Shown piece by piece: positions 33,801 through 46,249 of a stretch of 64,000 nucleotides of DNA. The translations under genes were made by a program, and so were the position numbers. Location of the stretch: NCBI GenBank assembly GCA_033032175.1, contig CM065311.1:2039190-2103189 (forward strand), in the 5' to 3' direction. Under the pieces are notes generated by a model. The model saw only the letters and a list, made by a program, of their open reading frames with translations, was not told the DNA's origin and made no database searches. Position 1 is the stretch's first letter. Each line of letters begins with the position of its first letter. This DNA is from Saturnia japonica. Taxonomy: Eukaryota; Arthropoda; Insecta; Lepidoptera; Saturniidae.

Positions 33801-34800
33801 TATTAATTTAATTATGCTGTCATTTTGTATAGTCCTATTTACCAATTAAAATACTTTCATAACAGTAAATTATTTCTCAACAGCAGATTAAAGACAACAG
33901 TTTATAATAATAAATTTTTGAAGGTAATTTCCCTTTATCTATACCTGTAATAAATTCTCTCTCTCGCTATACCTTTGTTTCTCTATAATTACTGATACTT
34001 TAGCATGGCAAAAATGACAAAAGTTCGATTGTCTTCTTTTTATTTTCTATTTTAGGGATTTTTATATAGTTAATACAAATTCAAAAGTGAATCGAAAAAA
34101 TATAGATTTTTGAGACACCGATCTTTTAGATTTCCATTTTTTTGTGAATAGATTCATGTGAGTTCGTTTCGAATCGATCATTTTTGAAATGAATTGCCAT
34201 CCCTAGCAGCGATATATTATATTCAACTGACAAATCCCCAGACTATGCTGACCCCTTTTTAATCTGATTCATCATATAGATCAGAAGTTAACTTATATTG
34301 TTTCAAATTTACCGAATTTGTCCATTTTTTAACCTTGTGTAAACTTTAAATTATAATCGTTTCACAAACCATAATATACACATAACTAAAGTTTCAGCCA
34401 ATTCAACTGAACATCTATTTTATAGCATTTTTATTGAACAAATGTTCGACGTGATTTTTTAAATTGATAACATTTTTATTTATGAACTGATTGAAGTAAA
34501 ACAAACACTACACGTTAAGTGAAGCTTACTACAATATATTAGTGAAAACCTTATACAAATCGGTTAAGCCGTTTCTGAGATTAGCGCGCACAAACCCAGT
34601 CAAACAGACAAACAAACAAAAATTCTAACAATCATTGTTTTGGGTTCTGCTGCGTTGTTAAAGGCCCCGAATAATAGTTTTTCTCATATATCTTCTATGT
34701 ACAGACATCGATCAGTTACGTTTTTATTATATGTATAGATAGATAATAACGTAAATTTATTCATTAAAATAAAACCGTTAAAACAAGATACCGCCAAAAA
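33801..34800. other. TE debris upstream of gene C 3' flank
   Basis: AT-rich. A tail with TTATACAAATCGGTTAAGCC, then CAAACAGACAAACAAACAAA at about 34545-34620 is of TE type. No gene. Confidence 0.4.
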
Positions 34801-35049
34801 CTCAATCCCCTTTTTTTGTGCACATGCAGGTTTATGAGCACTGGTCCATGATCGATTACACGAGGATACAATGAACTACTGGTTCTTTGTATTATTTTTT
34901 CGCTTACTAAATATAAAACTAAATCGTCAAACAGTAAAAATAACTCAAAAATAAAAAATAGTAATTATAAAAAGTATATTTAATTTCATATTTATAAACA
35001 AAAAATTGATTATTCTACATCAAAACAACGGATGATTTTAAGCACTGTT

Positions 35050-35055
35050 TTTATT
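35050..35055 (-). terminator. Gene C polyadenylation signal
   Basis: AATAAA on the minus strand, about 28 nt beyond the gene C stop codon. Confidence 0.5.
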
Positions 35056-35082
35056 TACATAGTTTTCAGTTCTAATAAACGA

Positions 35083-37193
35083 TTACATGTTATTCCTGAT
35101 CCACGTATTGAAACGGGAAACACGAGCGTTGACACCAGGGAAACGAGCCTGTCCACACCCTCTGCCGAAAGAGCAGACGCCGACGAGAATTCCTCTATGA
35201 TAGAGAGGGCCCCCGGAGTCGCCGGTGCACTGATCGCGACCGCCCACATCTAGCCAGCCGGAGCAAAGCATGTTAAGTGTGATTGCATTTATCCCAGCGT
35301 ATCGAGATATACACGTCCCTTGGTTAACAGTCCATATTTGAACGTGACGGAGATTCACAGAGTGTTGGCCACCAGCCTGGAAATGTAATTATAATGAGAT
35401 GCCGATCGATCTCTTTGTTTTGAATGTGGGGCCTTTTTCAAAACATGTTGCTTAGGTTGACCATATAAATACTACCATCGGTCATGTCGTATTTTTCAGA
35501 TTCTCACCTAATATTAAATCATATTAAATATAACTAAACAAAGGATTAATTCCGAATTGATATTACTAGACCACATTGCATTATAAAATTCATGCTCACC
35601 GTTCTATAATTACATTATCATCATCATCATCATCAAAGCCGAAAGACGTCCATTACTGAACATAGACATTCACCTGAATTCCGTAAATACCGTAAATAAA
35701 TTCAACTCAGTAAATAATTATACTGTCTAAAATAAAGTATTTCAATAGTCTCTGAGTAATATTAAGGCATCATCAGATGTATCAGTCGCATGAAGTGAGA
35801 TAATTCAAAATAGCAAGACAAGAAGAAGGACGATTGATTTGCAGATTCGAAACGGTGATCCAGTGGCGGAAAACTGTTATCTAGTAGATGGCTAGCTCGT
35901 TTAACCGACGCTATGATGTACCTAGATCCTATTAAAAAATAAAAAGTAATCAAAAACTCTTACAGAAGTGGCACCCCATCCGGCCGCCCAAACCACCTGG
36001 TTATCACCAAGGATGTAGTTGGTAGAAGCGAATGTTGCAGCACGAACGTTGTTATTGAATGTGATGGTTAATTGAGTACGTATTATAGCGATGTCATTGT
36101 CGAAATTGTTCCTGTTATAGCTTGGATGGATGATGAAGCGGTTAGATAAGTGAACAACACCTCCGCTGGTTGATGCGGTAGAACCCACCCGAATGCGCCA
36201 CTGGCTTGGTACGTTACCGCTGAAATTAATCAAAAAATGTTTAATAAGCTTTTCTTTTGGATGAACTTATGTGATCAAATTCTTTCTCAAATCTGGTTTA
36301 TAGTTTATTAATATTGCGCGTATAAACTAAAGGACAGACAGTGAATTATTTCATAATCATATATATACCATTGGTAAAAGATATGTAAGTATGGTTAAAA
36401 GGAAGAGGAATTGCAATTACCATATTTGAAATGTAAATGAAGAATTAAACGTGAGAAGTCATCACGATTATTCTGCTTTGGTTGATTCTTTCCAGCAGAT
36501 TCTTGGATTTCAGTTTTAATCTATAGTGCTAAATTTCATATAAGAGAAATTTAAAACAGTAGAACACTTACGAAATACAATGGGCTGCAGTGAGAACAGC
36601 TCTATTGCTCACAATTGTTCCACCGCAGTCTTGTCTGAATCCCAAAGTTGTACTAAACAACAGAGCAGCAATGCTGGGGTATACATTTATAGTGGTTACA
36701 GAACCACCCACAATCCTTTGAGGGTCAGCGGGGACAGCTATATCAATACAAAAATGGTAATAAATAAACGAAATATCTTTCAATTCAAAATGTAAAATAT
36801 TAATTATAAATTTATCAAGTAATCCTATAACTATGTATTTTTCTATGATTATAGAAGAAAGTTGTTTTCATCTTTTTCTATCTAGTCATTGGCTGTTACA
36901 CATCTGACCATGAAGTCAACCAACATTGACAATGGTCAATCGGGGATATTATGAGTTGCTCCACAGATTTCAGAAAAAGGAGTTGCGCATATCTCGTTGG
37001 ATGCATACAGTATTTTTGTAAATACAATGAGCGCCGATCCAGCTATATCTTTTTGTGTGTTCCAATAATTTTATTGGGTAAAAAGTAATGTTAAGTATTT
37101 ATCTGGTAATTCATTGTAAGGGAAGAATAACTTAATATGCTTACCTGCCACCGCAGAAAGGCAAAGAGCTAAAAAAAATATTATAGTGTGCAT
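35083..37193 (-). CDS. Gene C: secreted alkaline trypsin
   Basis: Exons 37193-37145, 36737-36572, 36219-35964 and 35376-35083 on the minus strand, 254 aa. The signal peptide ([16 protein letters not shown]) and the propeptide ending DPQR24 precede mature IVGG. The triad is His69 (TAAHC), Asp114 (DNDIAII) and Ser211. Asp205 is the trypsin-specific Asp189. Exon sizes equal those of gene B (49/166/256/294), and the introns are shorter. A TATA box and the shared promoter block lie upstream. AATAAA follows the stop by about 28 nt. Likely a larval midgut digestive trypsin. No frame disruption seen. Confidence 0.93.
35614..35690. repeat. (CAT)n repeat with lepidopteran SINE-like flank
   Basis: TCATCATCATCATCATC followed by AAGCCGAAAGACGTCC and a CTGAACATAGAC-like motif, in intron 3 of gene C. 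This pairing is frequent in lepidopteran introns. Confidence 0.5.
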
Positions 37194-37233
37194 TTTGATT
37201 AAGCAATGAATATGCAGTGTCAAAAAATTGCAG

Positions 37234-37316
37234 TATTTATATGCAAATATTGGGAAAAACAAACAATCGATTAAATATTATCAGACCAGATAACCGAGTA
37301 GAGTTCCGTAATTAAT
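37234..37316 (-). promoter_or_regulatory. Gene C proximal promoter
   Basis: TATAAATA (37234-37241) lies 41 bp upstream of the ATG. CAATCGATTAA is at 37264-37274. GATA-type motifs are TTATCA (37278-37283) and GATAAC (37289-37294). GAGTTCCGTAATTAATA (37301-37317) is shared with gene B. Confidence 0.75.
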
Positions 37317-37379
37317 ACTTTTAGTAGTTTAGTGAAGTTAGTAGTATCTGTACTCGAGTCTATTTAGGTATGAATAGAG

Positions 37380-38645
37380 CGAAATAACGTATCAACATTG
37401 CAATAACATAATTCCGTATTCAAAAATAAAGGTTGATTTTCTTTTCTCTTGATTATTGCCTAATAAAATCCGTTTCCGTTTGTGGTATTAGCGCGTAATC
37501 AGGCTTGTGTGTGTTCAAACAGAGATAAGTTTTACACAATATTCGCTCTAATGGCTGGTTTTTCATAGTAGTAAATACATTTTTAATAAAACGTGTGTTC
37601 TGTACTCGAAGGGAGGTTTTGAGTTTAACCAACCAACCCGTTGAAAACTAGTTAATACGTAATAGGAAGCAAATTGTATGGGAATTTATTTGAAATGCGT
37701 AAATCATTTAGTCCGTCTGATAAAGTACTAAAAGGATAGCTTTAGGAACAGTATACATAGCGTTTTAAACAGATATAGCTTTTGTAACAATTATGTCTCA
37801 GTCGTAGCATGCCCGGACAATGCATCAGATGAAGTAGGAGCAAAAACTACAATAAATCTTACCTTCAAATTATAGAAAACAATGTAATGAAATCATAACA
37901 TAGTCTTAGGGCATTTAGTTATCCCCGCCTAACTAGCTACTACCCGTCCTCAAATTAATAATCTGTCGCCATGCACCTATAGGTATGTCCCGGCAGCTGC
38001 ACTTAAGGGCCATTCTCCCTTGAGAGACAGGCTTAGCATGTCTTCATCTTATCATCTCTTAAGGTCACATCGTCACCTAACGATGTAAGATTGTGTTCAA
38101 ACACTGAAATGTAAAAAAAATATATACTGTCTGAGAACATATTGTCAATAGATAATTATAATATGTTGCGAGACTGTTCATGGGAATCCATGATCCATGG
38201 TCCGTTGTTATTCTTGGCGGGCGGGAATGGACTTTCCCCAATGGAAAAAAATAATATTATAACAATAAATACAAGTCTTCAGCTTGCCTTTGGGGAATAT
38301 TAATTTCGTTTGAATTATATTTGTATCATGTAAATAATAGAACATAGCTTTAAAAAAAACAATCAACATAAGTGGAAAGTAATCGCTTATCAAATAATTG
38401 ATAATAACTCGGGATTAATGTAAAATTTAGGTTGAAAGTGTAACATAATCATAATTAAATATGTTGATGAATAATGTTATGATTTCGATACGAGGGAATC
38501 CCTGAGTGAATCTAATCCGTGCCAAAATTACTAAAACACCTCTACTTGCAAAAAAACCCTCGACGGTATTACAAATATTTAGAAATTATTGTTAATTATG
38601 TTCGTATATAAAAAGTTTAAATCCAGTTTTATTTTTCAAATCATT
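37380..38645. other. Upstream flank of gene C and spacer
   Basis: To about 37540 the sequence aligns with the gene B upstream flank (GATTATTGCC, TGTGTTCAAACAGAGATA). Beyond that it is AT-rich with no recognised gene. GTCACCTAACGATG at about 38070 may be a scrap of repeat family 1. Confidence 0.45.
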
Positions 38646-38649
38646 TATC

Positions 38650-39150
38650 TATATACAATTAATTAAATTGAAATGTCTGTTTGTAATGTCAAAATAATAG
38701 CTTTTTACAAAATGCATATGAAAGTATATACGAAACACCCATTTTTAACATTTTTGTCTGTCTGTTTGTTCCGGGTAATCTCCGAAACGGTTATACCGAT
38801 TTTGACGGGACTTTCACTGGTAGATAGCTGAATTTATAGGAGTAACTTAGGCTACATTTATTTTATAAAAAGAATTAGGGTTCCGCACAAATAAAAAAAA
38901 CTGGTCATGGTGAATCAATTCAGGCGCTTAAATAGCTTACGCTGAGTAAACCATAAGAGATATAGCAAGTTAATGTAATAAACAATTGTAGACATTAAAA
39001 AGACCTAAAAAAAAGTCTGGGAGAGTATACGTCTATCTTCTAAGGAACACCCACAATATGTATTTTTGTCTTTAAAATAGCCGGGAGCGCGAGAGTAAGA
39101 TTTGTGCGGGCATTCTGTAGTTCACGTGAGCGAAGCCACGGGCACAGCTA
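38650..39150 (+). repeat. Dispersed element family 5, copy 1 (uninterrupted)
   Basis: Begins near ATTAAATTGAAATGTCTGTTTG, contains GATTTTGACGGGACTTTCAC, ACGCTGAGTAAACCATAAGAG and CTATCTTCTAAGGAACACCC, and ends CACGTGAGCGAAGCCACGGG then CACAGCTAGT. Collinear with copies at 50685-52722 and 56977-57640. No ORF; nonautonomous element, class unresolved. Confidence 0.7.
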
Positions 39151-39815
39151 GTTCCACATATAATCGAAGTATCAAAGTATACGCTCTTACGTTCTATGAA
39201 TCTCTGCTAGTATACTGCCAATTTATGAATACTCCTTATAATAGAATCCTGCTAGACCCTTACTATCAAACTCTCGAAATGCATTTTGTCATGCCTCTTT
39301 ATTTTTGTTTTTTTTTTTTTTTTTATTACGAAGTTGAGCAAACTTTAACAATGATTAGGAGTAACGTTTGGTGAATACGGTGTACGGCTGAGAGCTAGTC
39401 AAACTTCAAGTCATAAGGCAGTAAGTCAGCCATGCTCCGAAAAGGAAAGGGCGACACACCAGCCAGTGTGTATTTTTTACATGAACCATTTCGAGTTACT
39501 TTCCACCCTCTATAAATCGAAAGCTATTTATTCGACCTACACACTTGAAATTTTGTATGTTTAATAAATCTCCTTTGAACAATTAAATCTATTATAGTCC
39601 TTGAGTTGTTGTGGTCTGAAAAGCAGCATTTTTATAACTCACTCAATCATCAAAAACCTAGACCAGTTTTAGATGAATCAAAACTTTAAATTTGGCATAA
39701 AGGTATCACCTTGATTATGATTAACTATCTAATTAAGTATATACCAATAACAACAAGGGAAAAATCAAAAAACCTCCAAAAAATTGAATTTTGAACCATA
39801 TTATAATACTCATAA
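39151..39815. other. Spacer with poly(T)
   Basis: An 18-T run near 39305 and TE-style sequence ('ctcactcaatcatcaaaaacctagaccag') at about 39640. No gene. Confidence 0.4.
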
Positions 39816-39817
39816 CT

Positions 39818-40030
39818 GCCTCGTTACCCTAGTGGTCGTAAGCGCGACTGCTGTGAGCGATGTCCTGGGTTCGAATCCGGAGTTTGGTTTCGTTCCAGAT
39901 TAATGGCAATAGGCTCGCCCCCTATTACATGGGACCTAAAAACATACTCAGCGAGCAATGGGTTTACAAATATACACCTCTGCCTTACCCTTCGGGGAAT
40001 ACAGGCTTGATGTTATGTTATGTTATGTTA
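39818..40030 (+). mobile_element. tRNA-derived SINE, copy 4
   Basis: Intact A-box-like TACCCTAGTGGTCGTAAGCG and B-box CCTGGGTTCGAATCC, then a body joined directly at TTTGGTTTCG, so the segment between head and body present in copies 1 and 3 is deleted. Tail is CAGGCTTGATGTTATGTTATG. Confidence 0.75.
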
Positions 40031-41265
40031 ATAGTCATAAAATGGCGTTTCCATCCTTTCCAAAACTGACTAGTGAGTTGTGTTTTTCTACATCATTGTG
40101 TTCTTATAGTAACTAGCGTGCCTTATGGTAAGAAGTTGTGATTAATCTCACTGCCATGCCAGCGCCGTCTCTACATTGGGTGCTGCATATGGGCGTCAAG
40201 TCCTGGGGAGTATCGTAAAACTTAGAGGACGATCAGCTTTCGGCCAGAGGTGAGGAGCCTGTAGGAAATATTATTAAAAAGCTGCAGATTTCCTATGAAA
40301 TAAAATAAATGAGCTGACGAGAACATTTGAAGATAGCAAATTTTAAAAAGAGACCAAATTTTAAAAAGAGACCTGTCTGCGTGTCCCACACATAAATATT
40401 ATTTTACTTTTCTGCTGGTCAAATATTTGGGGTCCGTAGCAATAAGTTAGAGAAAACATTAAAGAGTCGCGAGATATTTTGTCTATTTGCTCTAGGCGTG
40501 GGACTCGTAGCTTAAGTTAATTGATCTATATTGCTAATCAAGCTTTGCAATCGGCTCTTTCCATAAGAGGGATAATGCTTTCACCTGGGCGCTACATGGG
40601 CTAGAGATGTTTCTGACTAGACCACGAAACAGTGACCAACACTTATGTAGGAGTAAGTTTTTGTTTAGGGCGTTAACTAAGTGCTAAGCCAAGACCTTAA
40701 AACTGTTTAGATTAATACAAACATAGTTATAGGCTAATGAATGGTTTCCGCTGCGGTTGAAATAACGGAAACTTGTAATCATTAGTCTATAAATGTAATT
40801 TATCATAATTATCGTAAAAGTTCTTGAATTAAATACGTAATTAAATTTTTTACACAAAATACACTATGACTTCTTATTTGATTTTAATCTACTTCCGAAT
40901 GGGCCAACGGACGGTCAGCTATATTTATCAACAACACATCTAGCACATAATGATCTTAAATGAATTAAATGGGCATTGTCAAATTTTAATATCCTTCCTT
41001 TTCTTCGGTACTATGAAGAATTTTATGGCTAATTATATTATATATGAAATTATATATGAAATTGGCGTTTTGTTGAACTGGCCAATTTAGCCTCAAATAT
41101 CTGGCGTTTGGTAAAGAATACCAAATAAAAAATTATTTCAAATTTTGGCTTGTGTATTTGCGTTTCGAATGTAGTGAGTCATTTGTTTTCGCACCATTTA
41201 ATTTTTCTTTGACATCGTCCTTTTCACAAAATGGAAAACTTAAAATAAGGCGTTATTTATGAATA
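40031..41265. other. Spacer
   Basis: No gene. GC-richer patches near 40150-40260 and 40530-40640 were not identified. Confidence 0.4.
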
Positions 41266-41269
41266 TGAA

Positions 41270-41545
41270 TTCCACTGCTGCTTCAGGATAACGCTAGACC
41301 TCATACTTCACGACAGACGGCTACTAAATTAGAGGAACTGCGGTAGGAATGTCTTCGACACCCAACATGGACAACAACAAATTGGACAATTTCTGGCAAA
41401 GAAAAAAATTAAATTTCGATTAGGTTGTCCAAACTGCCTTTAAAGATTTAATTAATTCTCGCTCCCATAGTTTTTTCAGCTGTGGAATCAATGAACTACC
41501 AATAAAATGGCGAAAGTGCATAGATAATAATGGTATACATACATA
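41270..41545 (+). pseudogene. Mariner-like transposase C-terminal relic
   Basis: Plus-strand frames give QDNARPHTSRQTATKLEEL, then after frameshifts a piece near AAFKDLINSRSHSFFSCG-like sequence and LPIKWRKCIDNNG. These are the second catalytic Asp region and the C terminus of a mariner transposase. Confidence 0.75.
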
Positions 41546-42580
41546 GATTAAATGTATAGTTTTATAATATTTTTTCGTTTTACTTCTTCCATATAAAACG
41601 TTGATTTCATATGTATGGACCTATTACTCGATTATATCAATCGATATTATAATCAATTCGTGAGCGTTATTTTAACTGTGAAGTGCTGTATCACTTTAAC
41701 CTAGGTTTTTTTTACAGCAGCATGAGTTCATAAGCTTTTTAGTATATGATATTAATTTTTATTTTATAGAAAAAAAGAGTCTTGACATACGGACAGGCAG
41801 CCAGACAGCCAGCCAGACAGACAGACGGAAAACAAAGAAATGCTAAAAGGGCTGTTTTTTTTTTTTCAAATATAGTTAAGGAACACTAAACATAATTGAA
41901 CTTAATGTCGTATTTTAAATTATTCATTTATCAAGTGATTTTGCGATAATATATTGTGATAGCCACGAATAAATTGCTAAAAAAATGTATTTTTCCTGGA
42001 AGAAATTAATTTTACCATGTTACTGTTGTTGTTATCAAAAAGATAATGTAACACTTTTCAAACTACCGTGTTTTTATGTTTTGTTTTTGTATAGGCAATG
42101 TATGAAATGCCAGCATTCTACAGAATGCCTAATACTAGCCGGCATGTATGAAATAAAGAAAATTATTGCATGCATTGACTCTTTACCATAGTCTCATGAT
42201 CGCTACTTCAAGAAAGACTATTCTGAAACCGAGTCGGACGAGCACGTTTTCTTATACTTTGCCTAAATAGCATTAGGCATAAAATACAAACTATATCATA
42301 ATATAACATAAAATGCCACCGAAATTACATATAGGGCCAAATAACATAAGTTTATGAATTTAAAATAAAATCAATCACATGGCACTTTGAGATCCCGCTA
42401 AAAACTCCCACGTGATATTCGAAACGAATCGGAGATACATTTCATACTTTACCTAAATAAAATAATATTATATCGTTCTATATAATGCCTAGGAAATATT
42501 ATAAATGATGTTAAAAATACAAAAGCTATTCTGAAAATATAATAAAAGTACCATTATTTTTAAAATGTACATCACAGATT
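41546..42580. other. Spacer with family 4 scrap
   Basis: CAGCCAGACAGACAGACGG simple repeat at about 41808-41826. A family-4 tail lies at about 42280-42415 (CACTTTGAGATCCCGCTAAAAACTCC). No gene. Confidence 0.4.
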
Positions 42581-42582
42581 TA

Positions 42583-43520
42583 AGAAAAAGGCAGATAGAG
42601 CCTTTAGAACAACAAATACGGGGCATGCATTTAGCTCTGTATCTTTGACAACCAGATAACTACACGTGCGATCGTGTTAATAATGTTGCCAGGGCAGTTA
42701 AAATAAGTTTTACTGTTTTTTTACCACTTTAGCAGCGTAGTCGTGTTAATCCATCATCCGTCATTAAACAACGGCTTTTTATTTGAAATAAAGGCCGCCA
42801 AGGACCTTTACACACAAATATTCAACTAAACGTATATACAGTGTAGAAAAAACAAACGGGACTTGGAGGAAAAGTATATTAAATGTTGAAAACATCAAGT
42901 TTTAAACATAAACAAATAAACATTATTTTATTTTTGAAGTAATAATAGCTGCTTTCACAGATTTTCTAAAAAAGCTTACATATACCGGGAATCGAATCAA
43001 CAAAAAAAACGCAAAAAAACTGTCATTCACTATGATATTGCACTAATCGATATTTATAAGGATAACATTTCTCGTAATCTCTCAATAAACATTGTATCTT
43101 ACAAATAGGAGACCATGAAAGGACATTGTTTTTTTTTTTGGTCCTGTTCGATAAAAGCGTCGGTCATGATAATTATGAATTTATTTTATTATATTAAATG
43201 CATATATCTGTTTGACACGGACTAGCTGCGTACCGTAATAAACAAAAAAAGTACACGCAACGATTAATAAACGTTTGACTTCGCCATTTTTTCCAAACGT
43301 CATGCAAATGTTATGTCAAACAAGGATAGGGATGTGCAACTACTAATATATAATAATCAATGTTATAATTAAATCACATACAAACATTAGCCCCAACTCA
43401 ATTATGAGGACCCTCATGGGAATTTATGATGGTGCGTTCATGAAGCGCTGGATATCGGTAGTTGTGCGATGATGTGTACTCATCATTAAACAATTATCGA
43501 TTATTGTAATATAGTTTAAT
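42583..43520. repeat. 0.95-kb duplicated segment, copy 1
   Basis: Shares long exact runs with 44878-45870, for example GGCAGATAGAGCCTTTAGAA, ACACGTGCGATCGTGTTAAT and CACTATGATATTGCACTAAT, interrupted by many 1-5 base insertions or deletions. Confidence 0.8.
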
Positions 43521-43964
43521 TTAATTTTTAATTTATTTTATTTTCATTAAATGTCATCATTTATTCATTAGATTATAATTTACTTTTATGTAATAGTTGG
43601 ACCTTTGTTGTCTTAAAAATAAATATGTATATTATTATTATAATTAATTAATCAATCAAACATTATCATTAAATTTGAATGAATATGTTTTTAATTACTT
43701 TTAAAAAGAGCGATAGATATCACAATAAAAACCTAATTATGTAGGTACTTAACTAAATCTACCTAAAGTATGTCAGCAAAAGGCGAATGGTTTTGTTTTC
43801 TAAATTAGTTTGTTTAAGTTTCATACATTAAAATAATGTTTTTGATATTTAACAGAGTATGAATAGATAAAATGAGACATCAATGATGATCAATTGAATA
43901 ATTGATTATCACTACCGTCACAATCATGACGACTGACGGACGAGGCGACATGCACTCACTCACT

Positions 43965-43982
43965 CACTCACTCTTCGAGACT
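43965..43982. repeat. (CACT)n microsatellite
   Basis: CACTCACTCACTCACTC. Confidence 0.7.
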
Positions 43983-44015
43983 GTGTAGTGTGCGGTTTGT
44001 TTTGTTTAACCTAGA

Positions 44016-44294
44016 AGTGGGCGAGTATGAATGATTTGCATAATCGAGACATTCCATAATAAATAATTTACATAATCGAAATATTAGGATGATGAGTGAT
44101 CACTCATATTCCTTAATCGAGCCCTTTATGTATACTCAGAGGTGGGCGATTATGAATGATATAAGGTCGTGAGGTCGTAATAATTACTAATACTAACAAA
44201 ATTGGTAATTAGTAATGGCTATAATCGAGATATCACGAAATATTTTCATAATCGAATGATTACATTAGTATAAATCATAATCGCCCGCCGCTAT
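44016..44294. mobile_element. hAT-type MITE(s)
   Basis: Left end CAGAGGTGGGCGATTATGA at about 44138 and right end ATCATAATCGCCCGCCGCTA at about 44276-44294 are inverted complements with hAT-like starts (YARNG). Another left-end-like sequence (TAGAAGTGGGCGAGTATGA) lies at about 44012, suggesting a second or nested copy. An 8-bp target duplication could not be confirmed because a LINE tail abuts the right end. Confidence 0.55.
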
Positions 44295-44367
44295 TCGGTG
44301 AAGCTGTAAAAGCCGCAGCGGCTTTAGGGCCCCTAAGGCTAACAGTGTAGTCAGTTCTAAAAAAAAA
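44295..44367 (+). mobile_element. LINE 3'-tail-only insertion 1
   Basis: CGGTGAAGCTGTAAAAGCC, CCCCTAAGGCTAACAGTG, then an A-run: the last part of the Jockey-like LINE 3' UTR. Confidence 0.8.
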
Positions 44368-44376
44368 GCTACTTTA

Positions 44377-44445
44377 GCGCTGTAAAAGCCACAGCGGCTT
44401 CAGGGCCTCTAAGGCTAACATTATAGCCAGTTCTAAAAAAAAAAC
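44377..44445 (+). mobile_element. LINE 3'-tail-only insertion 2, with target duplication
   Basis: GCTACTTTA at 44368-44376 and again at 44446-44454 flank a 69-bp piece of the same LINE tail ending in A-run. An extremely 5'-truncated insertion placed directly behind the previous one. Confidence 0.8.
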
Positions 44446-44454
44446 GCTACTTTA

Positions 44455-44877
44455 ACCCCTCATTTACGATGCGATTATAACCTCAAAAGCTGTAACTTGT
44501 TTTGTAATATTAGGTACAATTATCCAGATAGTCCGCTGTAAAATGATGAATTTATAGGAATCTACTAAAGACTTTGAATTTATCACGTAATTTTCAGTTG
44601 CTATTAGTTTCAGGGTGAACAGTTTATGGAGACAGAACAATGTCCTTTAACTATTTAACTCTAATATTACTTAACCTAGACTTACTATATATATATATGG
44701 TGGTAGTGGTGTAATTACAAAAGCCGCTAAAACCGGTTTTACTCGAAATGGACTCGAAACAAGCTCATAATTTACCTTCAAATGCCACTATAAATGACCT
44801 AAAAATCAAAAAGTAAACCTAGTTTCGTTACAAAACACTCTAAAATGACGTTTGTATGTTTCAAAATCTAATGAACC
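44455..44877. other. Spacer
   Basis: AT-rich, (TA)n at about 44686-44698, no gene. Confidence 0.4.
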
Positions 44878-45870
44878 AAGGCAGATAGAGCCTTTAGAAC
44901 AACAAATACGGGGCATGCATTTAGCTCTGTATCTTTGACAAGCAGATAACTACACGTGCGATCGTGTTAATAATGTAATCGCCAGGTGCAGTTAAATATC
45001 AGTTTTACTGTTTTTAATTACCACTTTGGCAGCAAAATAAGTGGAAGTTAATCCTATCATCCGTCATTTAACAACGGCTTTTTATTTGACAAATAAAGGA
45101 CCTTGCCAATGACCTTTACAGCAGTTAATATTCAACTAATTACGTATATCCAGTGTATGTAAAAAACAAACGGGACTTGGCAGGAATACCATCCTTAAAT
45201 GTTGAAAACATCCTAGTTTGCTAAACATAAACAAATAAACATTATTTTATTTTTTGAAGTAATAATAGCTGCTTTCACAGATTTTCTATAAAAAGCTTAC
45301 ATATACCGGTTAATCGAATCAGACAAAAAAAACGCTAATAAAAACTGTCATTCACTATGATATTGCACTAATCGATATTTATAAGGACTCTAACGTATTT
45401 CTCGTAATCCTCGTCAAGTAAGACATTGTATCTTACAACCGAGCGAATACCATGCCAAGGACATTACGTTGTTTTGAATTTGGTCCTGTTCGATACAAGC
45501 GTCGGTCATGATGCCCTTGCTGCAATTTATTTTACGTGTCTGTAAATGCCTATATCCTGTCTTGACTACGGATCTAGCTGCGGTACCGTAATAACACTAA
45601 AAGAAGTACGCCGCAACGATTGATAAAGCGTTTGACTTCGCCATTTTTTCCAAACGTCATGCAAATGTTATGTCTAACAAGGTAGGCGATGTGCAACTAC
45701 TAATATATAATAATCAATGTTATAATTAAATCAGCATACAAACATTAGCCCCAACTGAAGCTTATGTAGGACCCTCATGGCACTTTATGATGGTGCGTTC
45801 ATGAAGCGCTGGATATCGGTAGTTGTAAAGATGATGTGTACTCATCATTAAACAATTATCGATTATTGTA
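44878..45870. repeat. 0.95-kb duplicated segment, copy 2
   Basis: Direct copy of 42583-43520, with small insertions distributed every 10-30 bases. Homology ends at ATCGATTATTGTA. Confidence 0.8.
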
Positions 45871-46090
45871 CCATATACGTGTCACTTCATTTTTAGATTT
45901 ATTTTGCCAAAAACTCCATCAATTTTATTATATAGTCATCCTATCTGTCTTAGGCGTCCGACTACTGTATTTTTATTGTAATGTATTTTATTGTATTTTT
46001 AAAGTAAATGAACCACAAAACAACCAATAAAACCACAACGTGTCACTTCAAGATACCGCCAAAAACTCCATCAATTTTATTATTAGTCAT
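45871..46090. repeat. Local direct repeat with family 4 end
   Basis: CGTGTCACTTCA, then a GCCAAAAACTCCATCAATTT core, then TTATTA occur at about 45878-45932 and again at about 46038-46083. Both are family 4 type ends. Confidence 0.55.
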
Positions 46091-46249
46091 TATCTGTCTA
46101 TCGAGCTGTAAAAATATTGTTTTATAGATAAAATATTATAAAGATAAACATTGAATAATTGAAACCCACTATATTTCATATAAAAATAGTTGGCAACCCT
46201 AACTGCACTTGACTTTCAAACAAAAAAAATAAGGAGGTAGGTAAAAACA

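Noticed and set aside
39818..39880. tRNA gene
   Set aside because: Part of a SINE whose body recurs at 5403, 6650 and 5101; no acceptor-stem pairing.
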